From assembly GCA_963790965.1 (NCBI GenBank), contig CAWBQO010000006.1, forward strand, positions 558,001 through 622,000: a stretch of DNA of 64,000 bases, in the 5' to 3' direction. This stretch comes from CAWBQO01 sp963790965 (lineage in GTDB: Bacteria > Bacteroidota > Rhodothermia > Rhodothermales > DASSAV01). Numbering within the stretch: the first letter of the stretch is position 1; each line of letters begins with the position of its first letter. The position numbers and the translations under genes were made by a program. Below, piece after piece: positions 7,839 through 17,343 of this stretch. The notes beneath the pieces are model-generated. The model saw nothing but the letters and a program-made list of their open reading frames with translations. It made no database searches and had not been told where the DNA came from.

Positions 7839-8825
7839 ATGAAAGCTTCCAGAATACCCTTCTTCCTACTGATCGCCTTCTTCATCGCGGCAGGCTGCTC
7901 GACGGCCGAGAAGGCGGTGGATGCCACCGAAGACGCGGCCGTGGCCGTCGGCAACGAGACAGCCGAGGTGGCGAGCGACGTAGCCAATGCCACCGCCGAT
8001 GCGGCCGTGGCTGTCGGTAACGAGACAGCCGAAGTCGCGTCCGACGTGGCGGGCACAACCGCTGATGTAGCGACCGCCGCTGCCAACGAGACCGCCGAAG
8101 TGGCGACGGATGTGGCCGGTGCGACCGCCAGCGCAGGCAAGGCCGTCGGCAACGAAACAGCCGAAGTGGCGACGGATGTGGCCGGTGCGACCGCCAGCGC
8201 AGGCAGGGCCGTCGGCAACGAAACAGCCGAAGTGGCCACGGACGTGGCCGGTGCCACCGCCACGGCAGCCACCGCCGTCGGCAACGAAACGGCGGAGGTT
8301 GCTACGGACGTAGCCGGGGCCGGCTCGAGTGCGGCCACGAGCACTTACGAAGCCATCGTGGGTGGCGGAGGCGCAGACAACACATCAGCGCGCAGGCAGA
8401 CCACGCGGGCGATGGCGGACATCAAACCGTTGCATGGGAGCGGCGTCTCGGGAGAGGTGTACTTTACGCTTATGAGCGACGGCGTCATGGTTAACGCCAC
8501 CGTGAAAGGACTCTCCAGGGGCAAGCATGGCTTCCATGTGCATGAGGGTACCTCGTGCGACGAGTACGGCGGCCACTTCAACCCGACGAACGCGCCGCAC
8601 GGTAGCCCCGACGACCCGTCGAGCCACCTTGGCGATCTCGGCAACATCCTCGCCCAGCGGGGCACCGGCGAGTACGATGCGCTCAACGAGAAGCTAAAGC
8701 TTTCCGGCGACCATTCCATCATCGGCCACGCGATCATCGTGCATCGCGGCGAAGACAAGATCACACCCCAGCCCTCCGGCGACTCCGGCCCCGAGATTGG
8801 CTGCGGCATCATCAAGGTGCGATAA
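7839..8825 (+). CDS. sodC: Lipoprotein with six 22-residue repeats fused to a Cu/Zn superoxide dismutase domain
   Basis: 328 residues. A lipoprotein signal ends at AAGC (Cys20). Residues 34-165 are six near-identical 22-residue repeats of the form VGNETAEVATDVAGATASA, predicted amphipathic helix resembling LEA-type repeats. From about 190 a Cu/Zn SOD domain follows with all metal ligands in place: H233 and H235 (GFHVHEG), H246 (GGHFNP), H254, H263 and D266 (HLGDLGN), H302 (AIIVHRG), and the disulfide pair C240/C322. The Arg that normally guides superoxide (bovine Arg143) is Glu319 here (GPEIGC), so activity may be low. Start chosen at 7839 for the lipoprotein signal. Confidence 0.9.
   Translation: MKASRIPFFLLIAFFIAAGCSTAEKAVDATEDAAVAVGNETAEVASDVANATADAAVAVGNETAEVASDVAGTTADVATAAANETAEVATDVAGATASAGKAVGNETAEVATDVAGATASAGRAVGNETAEVATDVAGATATAATAVGNETAEVATDVAGAGSSAATSTYEAIVGGGGADNTSARRQTTRAMADIKPLHGSGVSGEVYFTLMSDGVMVNATVKGLSRGKHGFHVHEGTSCDEYGGHFNPTNAPHGSPDDPSSHLGDLGNILAQRGTGEYDALNEKLKLSGDHSIIGHAIIVHRGEDKITPQPSGDSGPEIGCGIIKVR
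7938..8333 (+). repeat. Six in-frame 66-bp tandem repeats inside the SOD gene
   Basis: Six consecutive 66-base units each encode 22 residues with the core GNETAEVA(S/T)DVAG. Copies 3-6 are most alike, suggesting recent unit duplication; the repeat number is likely to vary between strains. Confidence 0.9.
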
Positions 8826-8848
8826 GGAACGGGGCGCAAGGACTTGCC

Positions 8849-9890
8849 GTGTCATTGCGAGCAGCGCAGCGACGCGGCAACCCCGCTACGCGCAGCACCC
8901 ATGTCATTGCGAGGAGCGCAGCGACGCGGCAATCCCGCGACGCGCGGCACCCATGTCATTGCGAGGAGCGCAGCGACGCGGCAATCCCGCCACGCCCAGC
9001 ACGCCCATGTCATTGCGAGGAGCGCAGCGACGCGGCAATCCCGCCACGCCCAGCACGCCCATGTCATTGCGAGGAGCGCAGCGACGAAGCAATCTCGAAA
9101 GGCCGGGCACGATGCACGAGATTGCTTCGCTACGCTCGCAATGACAGTATTCCTTATCCGGCCCGCCCGGCCCGCCCATGTCATTGCGAGGAGCGCAGCG
9201 ACGCGGCAATCCCGACATGCGGAGCACAAGTGCCGAGATTGCTTCGCTACGCTCGCAATGACAATATTCCTTATCCGGCCGGCCCGGCACGCCCATGTCA
9301 TTGCGAGGAGCGCAGCGACGCGGCAATCCCGACATGCGGAGCACAAGTGCCGAGATTGCTTCGCTACGCTCGCAATGACAATATTCCCGGCCCGCACAGC
9401 CGCCGCCCCCCACCTTGTCATTACCCCTGCCATGTCATTGCGAGGAGCGCAGCGACGCGGCAACCCCGCCACGCGCAGCACCCATGTCATTGCGAGGAGC
9501 GCAGCGACGCGGCAATCTCGAAACGCCGGGCATGATGCACGAGATTGCTTCGCTACGCTCGCAATGACAATATTCCCGACCCGAACAGCCGCCGCCCCCC
9601 ACCTTGTCATTACCCCTGCCATGTCATTGCGAGGAGCGCAGCGACGCGGCAATCCCGCGACGCGCGGCACCCATGTCATTGCGAGGAGCGCAGCGACGAA
9701 GCAATCTCGAAACGCCGGGCACGATGCACGAGATTGCTTCGCTACGCTCGCAATGACAGTATTTCTTATCCGGCCGGCCCGGCACGCCCATGTCATTGCG
9801 AGGAGCGCAGCGACGAAGCAATCTCGAAACGCCGGGCACCCATGTCATTGCGTGGAGCGCAGCGATGCGGCAATCCCGCCTCGCGCAGCC
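8849..9890. repeat. Dense array of palindromic intergenic repeats (array 1)
   Basis: About 13 forward copies of GTCATTGCGAGGAGCGCAGC plus a short gACGCGGCAAT tail begin near 8851, 8903, 8955, 9009, 9063, 9178, 9296, 9433, 9485, 9622, 9675, 9791 and 9843. Five complementary units of the type GATTGCTTCGCTACGCTCGC followed by AATGACA occur near 9118, 9236, 9353, 9541 and 9729, so paired copies can fold as hairpins. Spacing is 52-54 bp where only forward copies repeat. Long open frames on both strands here (for example a 411-codon one) are artefacts of the repeat. The last copy forms the 3' end of nadE. Confidence 0.93.
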
Positions 9891-11560
9891 GGTGCCGGAT
9901 CCAAATGCGCCGTCCGGTCCCACCGCGACACGATCGGCAAGCGCCTGCCGCTGCCGAACGCTTTCCAGCTTACCCGGATGCCCGGTGGCAGCTGCCGCCG
10001 CTTGTACTCGTTCCGGTCGACACGCCCGAGCACGTCTAGCACGAGCGCTTCGTCATACCCCGTCCGCTCGACGATCTGATCGGCGTCGCGAAGCTCTTCG
10101 ATGTACAGGTGCAGGATGCGGTCCAGAACGGCGTAGGGCGGCAAAGAATCCTGATCGGTCTGCCCCGGACGCAGCTCGGCGGAGGGAGGCTTTGTGATCG
10201 TGCTCTCAGGAATCATTTCCAGCTCCGAGCGCTCGTTAATAAAACGTGCCAGTTCATAAACCTGCACCTTGTACACGTCCGCCAACACGGCCAGCCCGCC
10301 GTTGGTATCGCCGTAGAGGGTGCTGTACCCCATCGCCGTCTCGCTCTTGTTGCCCGTCGACAGGAGCAGGTAGTCGAACTTGTTCGAAAGGGCCATGAGC
10401 GTCACGCCGCGCACGCGCGCCTGAATGTTCTCCTCGGCCACGTTCGGCAACGTGCCCGAGAAGGCGGGCGCGAGCATCTCGGCAAAGGCATCCACCGCAG
10501 GCGCTATGGCGATCTCGTGCAGCCGAATGCCGTACGCCTCGGCAAGCGCGCGACTGTCGCCTACCGATCCCTCCGACGAATACCGCGACGGCATGGTCAC
10601 GCCGACCACCTTCTCCGCCCCGAGCGCCTCTACAGCCAGCGCGCAGGTCACCGCAGAGTCGATACCTCCGGAGAGTCCGATAACGGCCTTCTTGAACGCA
10701 CCCGTTTTGCGGAAGTAATCCCGGATGCCGGTCACGAGCGCATCGTGAAGATCCTCCAGGTGGTCGTGGCGCATGGGGCAAGGGCCGACCGGCAGCTTCG
10801 TGTCCCACAGAAGCAGCGCCTCTTCAAAGGACGGCGCGCACAGGACGCGCGTGCCGTCGGCGTCATGAACGCGGCTATCCCCGTCAAACACGATCTCCGT
10901 GTTCGCACCGACCTGGTTGACGAACACGAACGGGACGCCATGCTCCACGCACGACTCGGCGATAACGAGGTTGCGCCGCTTGTGCTTGCCGAGCGAAAAA
11001 GGCGAGGCGCTGATGTTGATGAACAAGTCCACCCCGAGCGCTGCGAGATCGTCGATCGGGTTCTGCCGGTAGAGGCGATATTCGCGCCCTTCCTCGTTAT
11101 TCCACATGTCCTCGCAGACGTGGATTCCGAGGCGCTGCCCGCGCCAGACCACCACATGCCGCTCGCGCGAAGACTCGAAATAGCGGTGCTCGTCAAAAAT
11201 GTCGTACGTCGGGAGCAGCGTCTTATGGACCACGGCGAGGCGCTCTCCTCCCTCGAAGAGCACCGCCGCGTTGAATAGCCGCCGTCCGTGGGGAGCGGGG
11301 TTTGGGACCGGCGCGCCAACGATGGTGCCGAGTCCGGGCGGCAGACTCTCGGCAAGGGAAGCAAGCGACTCGTCCACATCTCGCATGAACTGCGGGTTTT
11401 CCAGCAGGTCCAGCGGCGGATACCCCGTCAGACAAAGCTCCGGGAAGACCGCCAGATCCGCGCCTTGCCGAGCGGCGCGCGCCGCAAAATCAAGAATCTT
11501 GCGGCTGTTTCCGTGCAGGTCCCCGACCGCGGGGTTGATCTGGCAAAGAGCGATCTTCAT
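9845..11560 (-). CDS. nadE: Glutamine-dependent NAD+ synthetase with repeat-derived C terminus
   Basis: Final step of NAD biosynthesis: amidates nicotinate adenine dinucleotide using glutamine-derived ammonia. The N-terminal nitrilase-type glutaminase has the Glu-Lys-Cys triad E41 (FPELCLTGYPP), K113 (HKTLLPTYD) and C149 (HVCEDMWNN). The synthetase half has the ATP-binding SGGIDS (297-302) and GYSTLYGDTNGG. The family normally ends soon after the RRLPIV segment; here about 24 extra residues follow, the last 13 or so (RGGIAASLRSTQ) and the stop being read from a copy of the array 1 repeat. The enzyme core is complete, so function is expected. Confidence 0.93.
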   Translation of the reverse strand: MKIALCQINPAVGDLHGNSRKILDFAARAARQGADLAVFPELCLTGYPPLDLLENPQFMRDVDESLASLAESLPPGLGTIVGAPVPNPAPHGRRLFNAAVLFEGGERLAVVHKTLLPTYDIFDEHRYFESSRERHVVVWRGQRLGIHVCEDMWNNEEGREYRLYRQNPIDDLAALGVDLFINISASPFSLGKHKRRNLVIAESCVEHGVPFVFVNQVGANTEIVFDGDSRVHDADGTRVLCAPSFEEALLLWDTKLPVGPCPMRHDHLEDLHDALVTGIRDYFRKTGAFKKAVIGLSGGIDSAVTCALAVEALGAEKVVGVTMPSRYSSEGSVGDSRALAEAYGIRLHEIAIAPAVDAFAEMLAPAFSGTLPNVAEENIQARVRGVTLMALSNKFDYLLLSTGNKSETAMGYSTLYGDTNGGLAVLADVYKVQVYELARFINERSELEMIPESTITKPPSAELRPGQTDQDSLPPYAVLDRILHLYIEELRDADQIVERTGYDEALVLDVLGRVDRNEYKRRQLPPGIRVSWKAFGSGRRLPIVSRWDRTAHLDPAPAARGGIAASLRSTQ

Positions 11561-11710
11561 GGGCTGTAACGGGCTGGTTCAGCGGAGTCTCACGCCGCGT
11601 AATCGGTGGCGTTCCGGGCCTCGGTGTACGGGTCTTGGTACTATCGCGCCGCTTCACGTTTCGTAATTTGCGCATCAGACCGCAACCCGCTCCTTCATCC
11701 GCCTCTTGAC

Positions 11711-12145
11711 ATGAAGACGCTGCCCAACCTGCTCCTTTTCGGCCTCTTTCTTCTTGCCGGCTGCACCCTTTTCGGTACGGAAGAAGGCATGACGCTGCAC
11801 GTGCTAAAACAGAAGTACTCGGTGGGGGACGAAGTCGCCGCGAGGTTCGTCAACGGCGGCACGGATGTGCTTATCCATGACGGCGAATGCGGCGGCCCTC
11901 TGCTACTCGAGCGCCGGGACGCCGGCGCATGGACGACCGTGTACCCGGTGCCGCGCGCGTGCGTGGAGGACCTTCGGCTCACGCGCGTGGGGAAAGGCGA
12001 CGCAGTAACGCTCCGCTTCATCACGCAAGAAGGCACCTGGTCCGTATCTCCAGGCATTCACCGTGCCGTCCTCGACATTTATAACGTGGACGGCACCCAC
12101 GGCCGCACGTTGCTGCGCTCCGAGGCATTCGAGCTTACGGAGTAG
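11711..12145 (+). CDS. Putative lipoprotein of unknown function
   Basis: 144 residues. An N-terminal hydrophobic segment ends in a lipobox LLAGC (Cys18), so it should be lipid-anchored in the envelope. The mature part (starting TLFGTEEGMTLHVLKQKY) looks like an immunoglobulin-like beta sandwich: short hydrophobic strands, a Cys pair (GECGGP, PRACVED) and a closing GIHRAVLDIYNVDG. No catalytic motif is visible. The start at 11711 is fixed by the signal peptide. It is divergent from nadE and its 3' end overlaps the convergent copper-protein gene by 11 bases. Confidence 0.75.
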   Translation: MKTLPNLLLFGLFLLAGCTLFGTEEGMTLHVLKQKYSVGDEVAARFVNGGTDVLIHDGECGGPLLLERRDAGAWTTVYPVPRACVEDLRLTRVGKGDAVTLRFITQEGTWSVSPGIHRAVLDIYNVDGTHGRTLLRSEAFELTE

Positions 12146-12533
12146 CCATGGCCGAGTCGCTGTTCATCTCCATCATCGGCATCGCCATGGTAGTGTCCAT
12201 GTCGGATCCGGCAAGCTTCAGCATTGTGCCCTCCGGCAACGTCTCGATCTCGTCAACCACAACGCCATCCTCCTTGACCACGAGGCGGAAGGAAATGGGT
12301 GTGTCCGGTTCGAGTCCGCTCACGAGCGACGTATCGGCGACGCGAAAGGCCATGCGCATCGGCCCCATGTAGCCGGGAATGTCCTCATGATCGATGAGCG
12401 CCGCCTCGCCGCCGTACTGCGTCCCGAGGAAAACGCCACGCGCCTCATAGGTTTGCCCAGGCTCTTCTGTTTGACAGGCGGAAAGCACCAGCGTGGCAAG
12501 CGCCGTGAGAAGAAGGATGCTGCGGACGGTCAT
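12135..12533 (-). CDS. CusF-like copper-binding lipoprotein
   Basis: 132 residues with a lipobox LVLSAC (Cys20). The core contains IDHEDIPGYMGPMRMAFRVAD, whose HEDIPG-(Y/F)M-x-PMxMxF pattern is the Cu(I)/Ag(I)-binding motif of the CusF family, and the C terminus is Met-rich (MAMPMMEMNSDSAM), adding possible Cu(I) ligands. Likely role: periplasmic or outer-membrane copper chaperone or buffer. Start chosen at 12533 because the signal peptide begins there. No copper efflux pump is adjacent. The stop overlaps the convergent lipoprotein gene. Confidence 0.8.
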   Translation of the reverse strand: MTVRSILLLTALATLVLSACQTEEPGQTYEARGVFLGTQYGGEAALIDHEDIPGYMGPMRMAFRVADTSLVSGLEPDTPISFRLVVKEDGVVVDEIETLPEGTMLKLAGSDMDTTMAMPMMEMNSDSAMATP

Positions 12534-12825
12534 GATCGATTCCGGCGATGTATTGATTATGGAGGCTTTGTTCTTTAAGATAGTGAATTGAGGGCTTGCT
12601 GCGAAGGCAGGCAGGGGGCAAAGAACGCCGACCAGTCGCCATGCGCAGCCCTCCACAGGACTCATGCCGCTCCTTTGTCAGCGACGACAAGCGGGTGCCC
12701 GGCCGCTCTGAAATGGGAAAGTGCGGGAGCGCGCCGCCCTTAACGTAGGCTGTACGGGCCTGCCGTATCAATTTGCATTGACACCGGGAGTATGAAGGGT
12801 AACGGCAGCGCTGAGGACCACAAAT

Positions 12826-12923
12826 AAGGCAGCGCCCTTCCTGCGTGTCATGCCGGCGGAGCGAAGCACCTCGGCTTTCAGGAAAACAGATCCTTCACTT
12901 CGTTCAGGATGACAGCCGGGGGC
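12826..12923. repeat. 98-bp intergenic repeat, copy 1
   Basis: Almost identical to 12986-13083. Its tail, with GATCCTTCACTTCGTTCAGG followed by ATGACA, is shared with repeats at about 47.8, 48.2 and 63.2 kb, so it belongs to a genome-wide family. Confidence 0.85.
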
Positions 12924-12985
12924 GTTGGAGGCGGCGCGGACACTCGGGGGCGTCGGAGGGCGCGCGGACACTCGGGAGCACGGGA

Positions 12986-13083
12986 AAGGCAGCGCCCTTC
13001 CTGCGTGTCGTGCCGGCGGAGCGAAGCACCTCGGCTTTCAGGAAAACAGATCCTTCACTTCGTTCAGGATGACAGCCGGGGGC
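12986..13083. repeat. 98-bp intergenic repeat, copy 2
   Basis: Second copy, 160 bases from the first and differing by about one base. The interval between copies is GC-rich with short CGGACACTCGGG direct repeats. Confidence 0.85.
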
Positions 13084-13449
13084 TGTTTGCTGAGCGTGAG
13101 CGGACCGTTGAGGCCTCTTGTCCCGCGCCGTGTCGCTTCCTTGCCCGTTTTCTTGACGGCTGTGGCAGCAGCGCTAAGCGACATTCTATTCTGCAAGGGC
13201 GTACCTCTTCCACCCGGCAGTGTTTGGATTCCGCCGTCTTACGATGCCGATCCGGGTCGTGGCGGGGGACTTATGCCGCGGCGCTCGTAGCCGACCTCGC
13301 ACTACCCGACGGCAAAGGGCGTGACGGGCATTCACTCAGCGGGTGAGGCAGAAAGAAGTGGTAGACTCCCTCCAGATCGCCCCCCGAAGCAGCATCAGCA
13401 AGGATAGCCGGCGTACATTGCCCCACGATTTGCGGCATCAGGTCCCCCG

Positions 13450-16320
13450 TCAAAGCCCATCCCGGACTACATCGACAGCGGCTGCGAGGGCGGCGTCGAG
13501 ATTCTCCGGTTGACGGCCGCCGGCAGTGGCGAGGTTGGGCCGCCCGCCTCCACCGCCGCCCACTCGCTTCGCAAGCGCGCCGACGAGGTTGCCGGCCTTT
13601 AACGAGGTGGTTTTCAGCACGTCCTCTGAAACCGCAGCCGCAAGGTACACCTTTCCGCCCTCCGGGTCTTCCGTGCCCAGCACGCACACGCTTCCTGTGC
13701 CCATCTTCTCGATGAGCTGCGTCGCCAAGTCGCGCAGCGTGTTCATATCGGTCGCCGGAATACGCCCCGCAGCCACCCGCACGCTCCCGACCGTCTGCGC
13801 CGACGCGGCGATGCTGCCGAGTCCGGAGGCCAGTTGATCGGTGCGAAGGGCATCGAGTTCTTTTTCCAGCGCCTTTTTGCCCTCGAGCAGCTCGGCGATC
13901 TCTTCGTCCACGGGACGGCCGAGCGTGCGGAAGTGGCTCCGCGTGCGCTCGAGCTGCTCCAGCTCAGCCGTAACATGGCGCAAGGCGTCGATGCCGGTCA
14001 CGGCTTCAATGCGCCGAACACCGGCTGCCACGGAGGACTCCGAGATAAAGTGGAACAGCCCGATCTCGCCGGTGGCTGCAACGTGCGTGCCGCCGCAAAG
14101 CTCAATGGAGAATTCCGGATCGAACGTGATCACGCGGACATGCTCGCCGTACTTCTCGCCGAAAAGCGCCATCGCGCCGCGCGCTACGGCCTCTTCTCGG
14201 GGAACGTGCCGCTCCTCCTTCTTCTTTATGTTGCGCTGAACGGACTCGTTGACGAGGTGCTCGATCTCCTTGAGCTGCACCGGAAGCACCCGCTCGTAGT
14301 GGCTGAAGTCGAATCGCAGCCGGTCGGGCGCAACGAGCGATCCCTTCTGCTGAACGTGCGGCCCAAGGATGCCGCGCAGCACCGCGTGCAGGAGGTGCGT
14401 CGCAGTATGATGCTTCTGAATGCGCCCCCGCCTCGCGCCGTCCACGCGGAGGGTCACGTCCGCCTCCAGCGCCTGCGGCAAGCGGTCTACGAAGTGGATG
14501 ATCTGCGACTGCGCCTTCTGCGTGTCGAGCACCTGGAGTTCTTCTCCGCCTACGACGATCACGCCCGTGTCGCCTATCTGCCCGCCGCTTTCGGCGTAAA
14601 AGGGCGTGTGATCCAGGACGAGGCCGTAACGCTCGTCGCCGTCCTCGCCCGGAATGGTTTGTACCCGCCGAATGCGCGCGCCTTCGACGATGAGCACGTC
14701 GTATCCGTGAAATTCAGAGTCGTCGCCCTGGCTGACTTCCGTGCGGCGAACGGCCTCACCTTCGTCCATGCGAAAGTGGGCGGCGCTCCGGCCACGCTCT
14801 TTCTGGTCGGCCATGAGGCGGGCGTATCCGTCCATGTCGACGCCCAGCCCCTCCTCGCGGGCCATGAGCTGCGTCAGATCGACCGGAAAGCCGTACGTGT
14901 CGTGCAGGAGAAAGGCTACCTCGCCCGGCATGACGCGCTGCGCGGCGGACCGGGAGAAGGCGTCCAGAAGGGCCTCCGTGTCCTTGCCGCCGTAGGCTTT
15001 GCCGAGCAGATCGAGTGTCTGCCGGTCGGCGCGGAGCGCGTCGAGGACCCGGGCGACTTCGCCCTCCTCCATCTTCATTTCTTCGGTGCCCGCGAGCCGT
15101 TCGATGTAGGGAACGATGCGCTCGAAGGAGGCGATGCCGGTACCGAGCGTTTGCAGGAAGTTTTCTTCCTCCGCCCGGATGACGCGCTCCATGTATTCCC
15201 GCTGCTGCACAAGCTCCGGGAAGGACTCGCCCATTTTCTCAACGAGCGGATCGATGAGGCGGAACAGGAACGGCTCGCGAAAGCCGAGGGTCTGATAACC
15301 GTACCGGACGGCGCGGCGAAGGATGCGGCGGATGACGTACCCGCGCCCCACGTTGCCCGGCGAGGCCCCGTCGGCGACGGCAAACGCCACGGCCCGGATG
15401 TGATCCGCCACCACGCGCATGGCGATGCGAACGCGCTCGCGCTCGCCCTCCGCTTCGGCCATAATGGCATCGTAGCCACGCACGTCTTCGCGCGGGGAAA
15501 GCTCGGCCACGCGGGCGAGAATGGGCGCGAAAAGGTCAGTGTCGTAGTTGCTAGACTTCTCCTGCAGGACGGCCACGACGCGCTCGAAGCCCATGCCGGT
15601 ATCGACGTGGCGGGACGCGAGCGGCTGCAGGGTGCCGTCCGGCTGCGCGTTGTACTGAATGAAGACGAGGTTCCAGAGCTCCATCACGCGCGGGTCGTCG
15701 GCATTGACGAGGTCAATGCCCGGAACGCGCGCGCGCTCCTCGTCTGGCCGAAGGTCGATGTGGATTTCAGAGCAGGGGCCGCACGGGCCGGTGTCGCCCA
15801 TCATCCAGAAGTTGTCCTTCGAGCGGCAGAACTTGATGTGCTCCGGGAGGATGGCCGTTTCGGTGCGCCAGTAGTCCGCCGCCTCGTCATCCGGAGCCAG
15901 CCCAAGCCGCTCATCGCCCTCATGAACGGTGGCGAAGAGGCGGTCGGCCGGGAGGCCCCAGCGGCCGACGAGCAGCTCCCAGGCATAGGCGACGGCTTCC
16001 TTCTTGAAGTAATCTCCGAAGCTCCAGTTGCCGAGCATCTCGAAGAGCGTGTGGTGGTACGTATCGTGCCCCACCTCTTCGAGGTCGTTGTGCTTGCCGG
16101 AAACGCGGAGGCACTTCTGGGTATCCACGGCGCGGTTGTAAGGCCGTTCGCCCGTGCCGAGGAAGACGTCCTTGAACTGGTTCATCCCCGCGTTCGTGAA
16201 GAGCAGCGTCGGATCGCCATGGGGCACGAGCGAGGCCGAGGGGACGACTTCGTGGCCTTTTTCGCGGAAGAACTCGAGGAAGTCGGCGCGGATCTGTTCG
16301 GAGGTGCGGAGGGGCTGCAT
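13450..16320 (-). CDS. alaS: Alanyl-tRNA synthetase
   Basis: Charges tRNA-Ala with alanine. At 956 residues it is longer than the common 870-880 but has all domains: the class II core from FFREKGHEVVPSASLVP, the editing domain with HTATHLLHA (HxxxH) and CGGTHVAATGEIG (zinc-binding Cys/His), and the C-Ala domain ending in a glycine-rich GGGGGGRPNLATAGG stretch. The start at 16320 (MQPLRTSEQIRADFLEFF) matches the family. A 953-codon open frame on the opposite strand is a GC-driven shadow. Confidence 0.96.
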   Translation of the reverse strand: MQPLRTSEQIRADFLEFFREKGHEVVPSASLVPHGDPTLLFTNAGMNQFKDVFLGTGERPYNRAVDTQKCLRVSGKHNDLEEVGHDTYHHTLFEMLGNWSFGDYFKKEAVAYAWELLVGRWGLPADRLFATVHEGDERLGLAPDDEAADYWRTETAILPEHIKFCRSKDNFWMMGDTGPCGPCSEIHIDLRPDEERARVPGIDLVNADDPRVMELWNLVFIQYNAQPDGTLQPLASRHVDTGMGFERVVAVLQEKSSNYDTDLFAPILARVAELSPREDVRGYDAIMAEAEGERERVRIAMRVVADHIRAVAFAVADGASPGNVGRGYVIRRILRRAVRYGYQTLGFREPFLFRLIDPLVEKMGESFPELVQQREYMERVIRAEEENFLQTLGTGIASFERIVPYIERLAGTEEMKMEEGEVARVLDALRADRQTLDLLGKAYGGKDTEALLDAFSRSAAQRVMPGEVAFLLHDTYGFPVDLTQLMAREEGLGVDMDGYARLMADQKERGRSAAHFRMDEGEAVRRTEVSQGDDSEFHGYDVLIVEGARIRRVQTIPGEDGDERYGLVLDHTPFYAESGGQIGDTGVIVVGGEELQVLDTQKAQSQIIHFVDRLPQALEADVTLRVDGARRGRIQKHHTATHLLHAVLRGILGPHVQQKGSLVAPDRLRFDFSHYERVLPVQLKEIEHLVNESVQRNIKKKEERHVPREEAVARGAMALFGEKYGEHVRVITFDPEFSIELCGGTHVAATGEIGLFHFISESSVAAGVRRIEAVTGIDALRHVTAELEQLERTRSHFRTLGRPVDEEIAELLEGKKALEKELDALRTDQLASGLGSIAASAQTVGSVRVAAGRIPATDMNTLRDLATQLIEKMGTGSVCVLGTEDPEGGKVYLAAAVSEDVLKTTSLKAGNLVGALAKRVGGGGGGRPNLATAGGRQPENLDAALAAAVDVVRDGL

Positions 16321-16830
16321 GGAGGTGTAGGGAAGAGGGTGCTGCGGAGTCTCGGAGAACGCGCGGCGGGGCAGGCGGTTCGTCGGTGGTCCGAAGCCGG
16401 CGGCCCGACGACAATCGTTGGATGTCGGGGTGCGGGTGATTTCATGGTCGCGTCGGGATTGCCCCGGCGATCCAGCGCCGGCTTTGATCGCGGTCCGGTT
16501 CGCGGAAAGGTGCGTCAGAAAGGCCAGCCCGTTCCCGGCTCCGAGGCTCCGAGGGTGGCAGAGCTTGTGACAGCTACCTCAATAGGGCGTGCAGCGCGTG
16601 TAGGCCTCTGCCGTCCGGCGGCCAAGGGCGGCGCGTGCGGCAGGCGGGGCGGTTCAGCGGACGCACATATCTTTTTCCCTATTGACTCCCCCTGATGATG
16701 AACGTAGCTTGTAGATTGTAACGATACTGGTGCAGACATGCCTGCCGGTGTTCAGCGAACATAGGCGCACTCATGCTTGCGTGTTATCTGCAGCGGTTCA
16801 GCCTAATACGAGTTACACCGCCTTCCTGCC
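16321..16830. other. Leader region between alaS and the first cassette gene
   Basis: No gene is supported. The alaS-proximal part should hold its promoter. From about 16590 to 16815 the sequence is a diverged copy of the leader at about 17425-17665: shared blocks are GGCGCGTGCGGCAG, the TTGAC...TA(G/A)CTT promoter-like pair, GGTGCAGA, GCGTGTTATCT and AGTTA(C/T)ACCGCC just before the ATG. The last resembles the R' end of an attC site. Confidence 0.6.
16682..16711 (+). promoter_or_regulatory. Promoter-like element upstream of cassette 1
   Basis: TTG at 16682-16684 and TAGCTTG at 16705-16711 are separated by 20 bases, close to the Bacteroidota -33/-7 consensus (TTG, about 19 bases, TAnnTTTG). 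The same arrangement is conserved at 17510-17540 although the spacer has diverged, which supports function. Confidence 0.5.
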
Positions 16831-17328
16831 ATGATGAGATCGTGCCTGGTCTTGCTCACAGCTTTGACGATTCCGGGGAGCCTCCTCGCTGGGTGCGTCT
16901 CGGCGGACTTGCCCTCGAGAGTCGTTCCCAGCGGAGAGGCCGACCGGGCTGAACTAATCCGCCTCAACGAACAGATGATCCGGTCCTCTATCGTAGGCCG
17001 CGATTCAGTGCTCTTCTCGGATTTGACCATCGATGAGTTCAGGGTGCTCACTCCGGGTGGACTTATCGAGGGGAAGGATCAGGCGATCGCTGGTCTCGCA
17101 GCATGGGATGCGACGGCGGTAGAACTGACGGACACGGAGGTCGTGTTCCATGGCCCGGTCGCCCTCGTGATGGGGCGGCTGGACATTGATGGCGAGATGC
17201 GCCCGGTGGGACGGTGGGGGCCGCTGAAATACATGAGCACATGGGTCCATGAGCGTGGGGAATGGAAGCTCGTGTCTCGTTCACTGACGCCGTGTCTCGC
17301 CCGTCTCGTTGAAATGGGACGGTGTTAG
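16831..17328 (+). CDS. SnoaL/DUF4440-like lipoprotein (cassette 1)
   Basis: 165 residues with a lipoprotein signal ending SLLAGC (Cys22). The mature region is a cystatin/NTF2-like fold of the DUF4440/SnoaL type: a first helix around ADRAELIRLNEQMIRSS, a strand DLTIDEFRVLTPGG, the middle GKDQAIAGLAAWD, and closing strands MSTWVHERGEWKLVSRSLTP. Proteins of this fold bind small hydrophobic ligands or act as isomerases; no function can be assigned. It is the first gene of the cassette array, with its own promoter-like leader and an attC-like site directly downstream. Confidence 0.75.
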   Translation: MMRSCLVLLTALTIPGSLLAGCVSADLPSRVVPSGEADRAELIRLNEQMIRSSIVGRDSVLFSDLTIDEFRVLTPGGLIEGKDQAIAGLAAWDATAVELTDTEVVFHGPVALVMGRLDIDGEMRPVGRWGPLKYMSTWVHERGEWKLVSRSLTPCLARLVEMGRC

Positions 17329-17343
17329 GCGCGATGGCCGGCC

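Larger units (their letters stand above)
12534..13449. other. Gene-poor interval with intergenic repeats
   Basis: About 900 bases between the copper protein and alaS. It contains the two 98-bp repeats listed separately. The rest (13084-13449) shows no convincing coding frame, RNA or terminator. Confidence 0.6.

Noticed and set aside
8844..10079. Long ORFs on both strands in array 1 (up to 411 codons) encoding Cys/Arg-rich proteins
   Set aside because: They are in-frame readings of the palindromic repeat (motifs such as CHCEERSDAAI); such proteins are a known annotation artefact.
13834..16695. 953-codon ORF opposite to alaS
   Set aside because: A shadow frame of a well-supported alaS gene in GC-rich DNA; it resembles no protein family I know.
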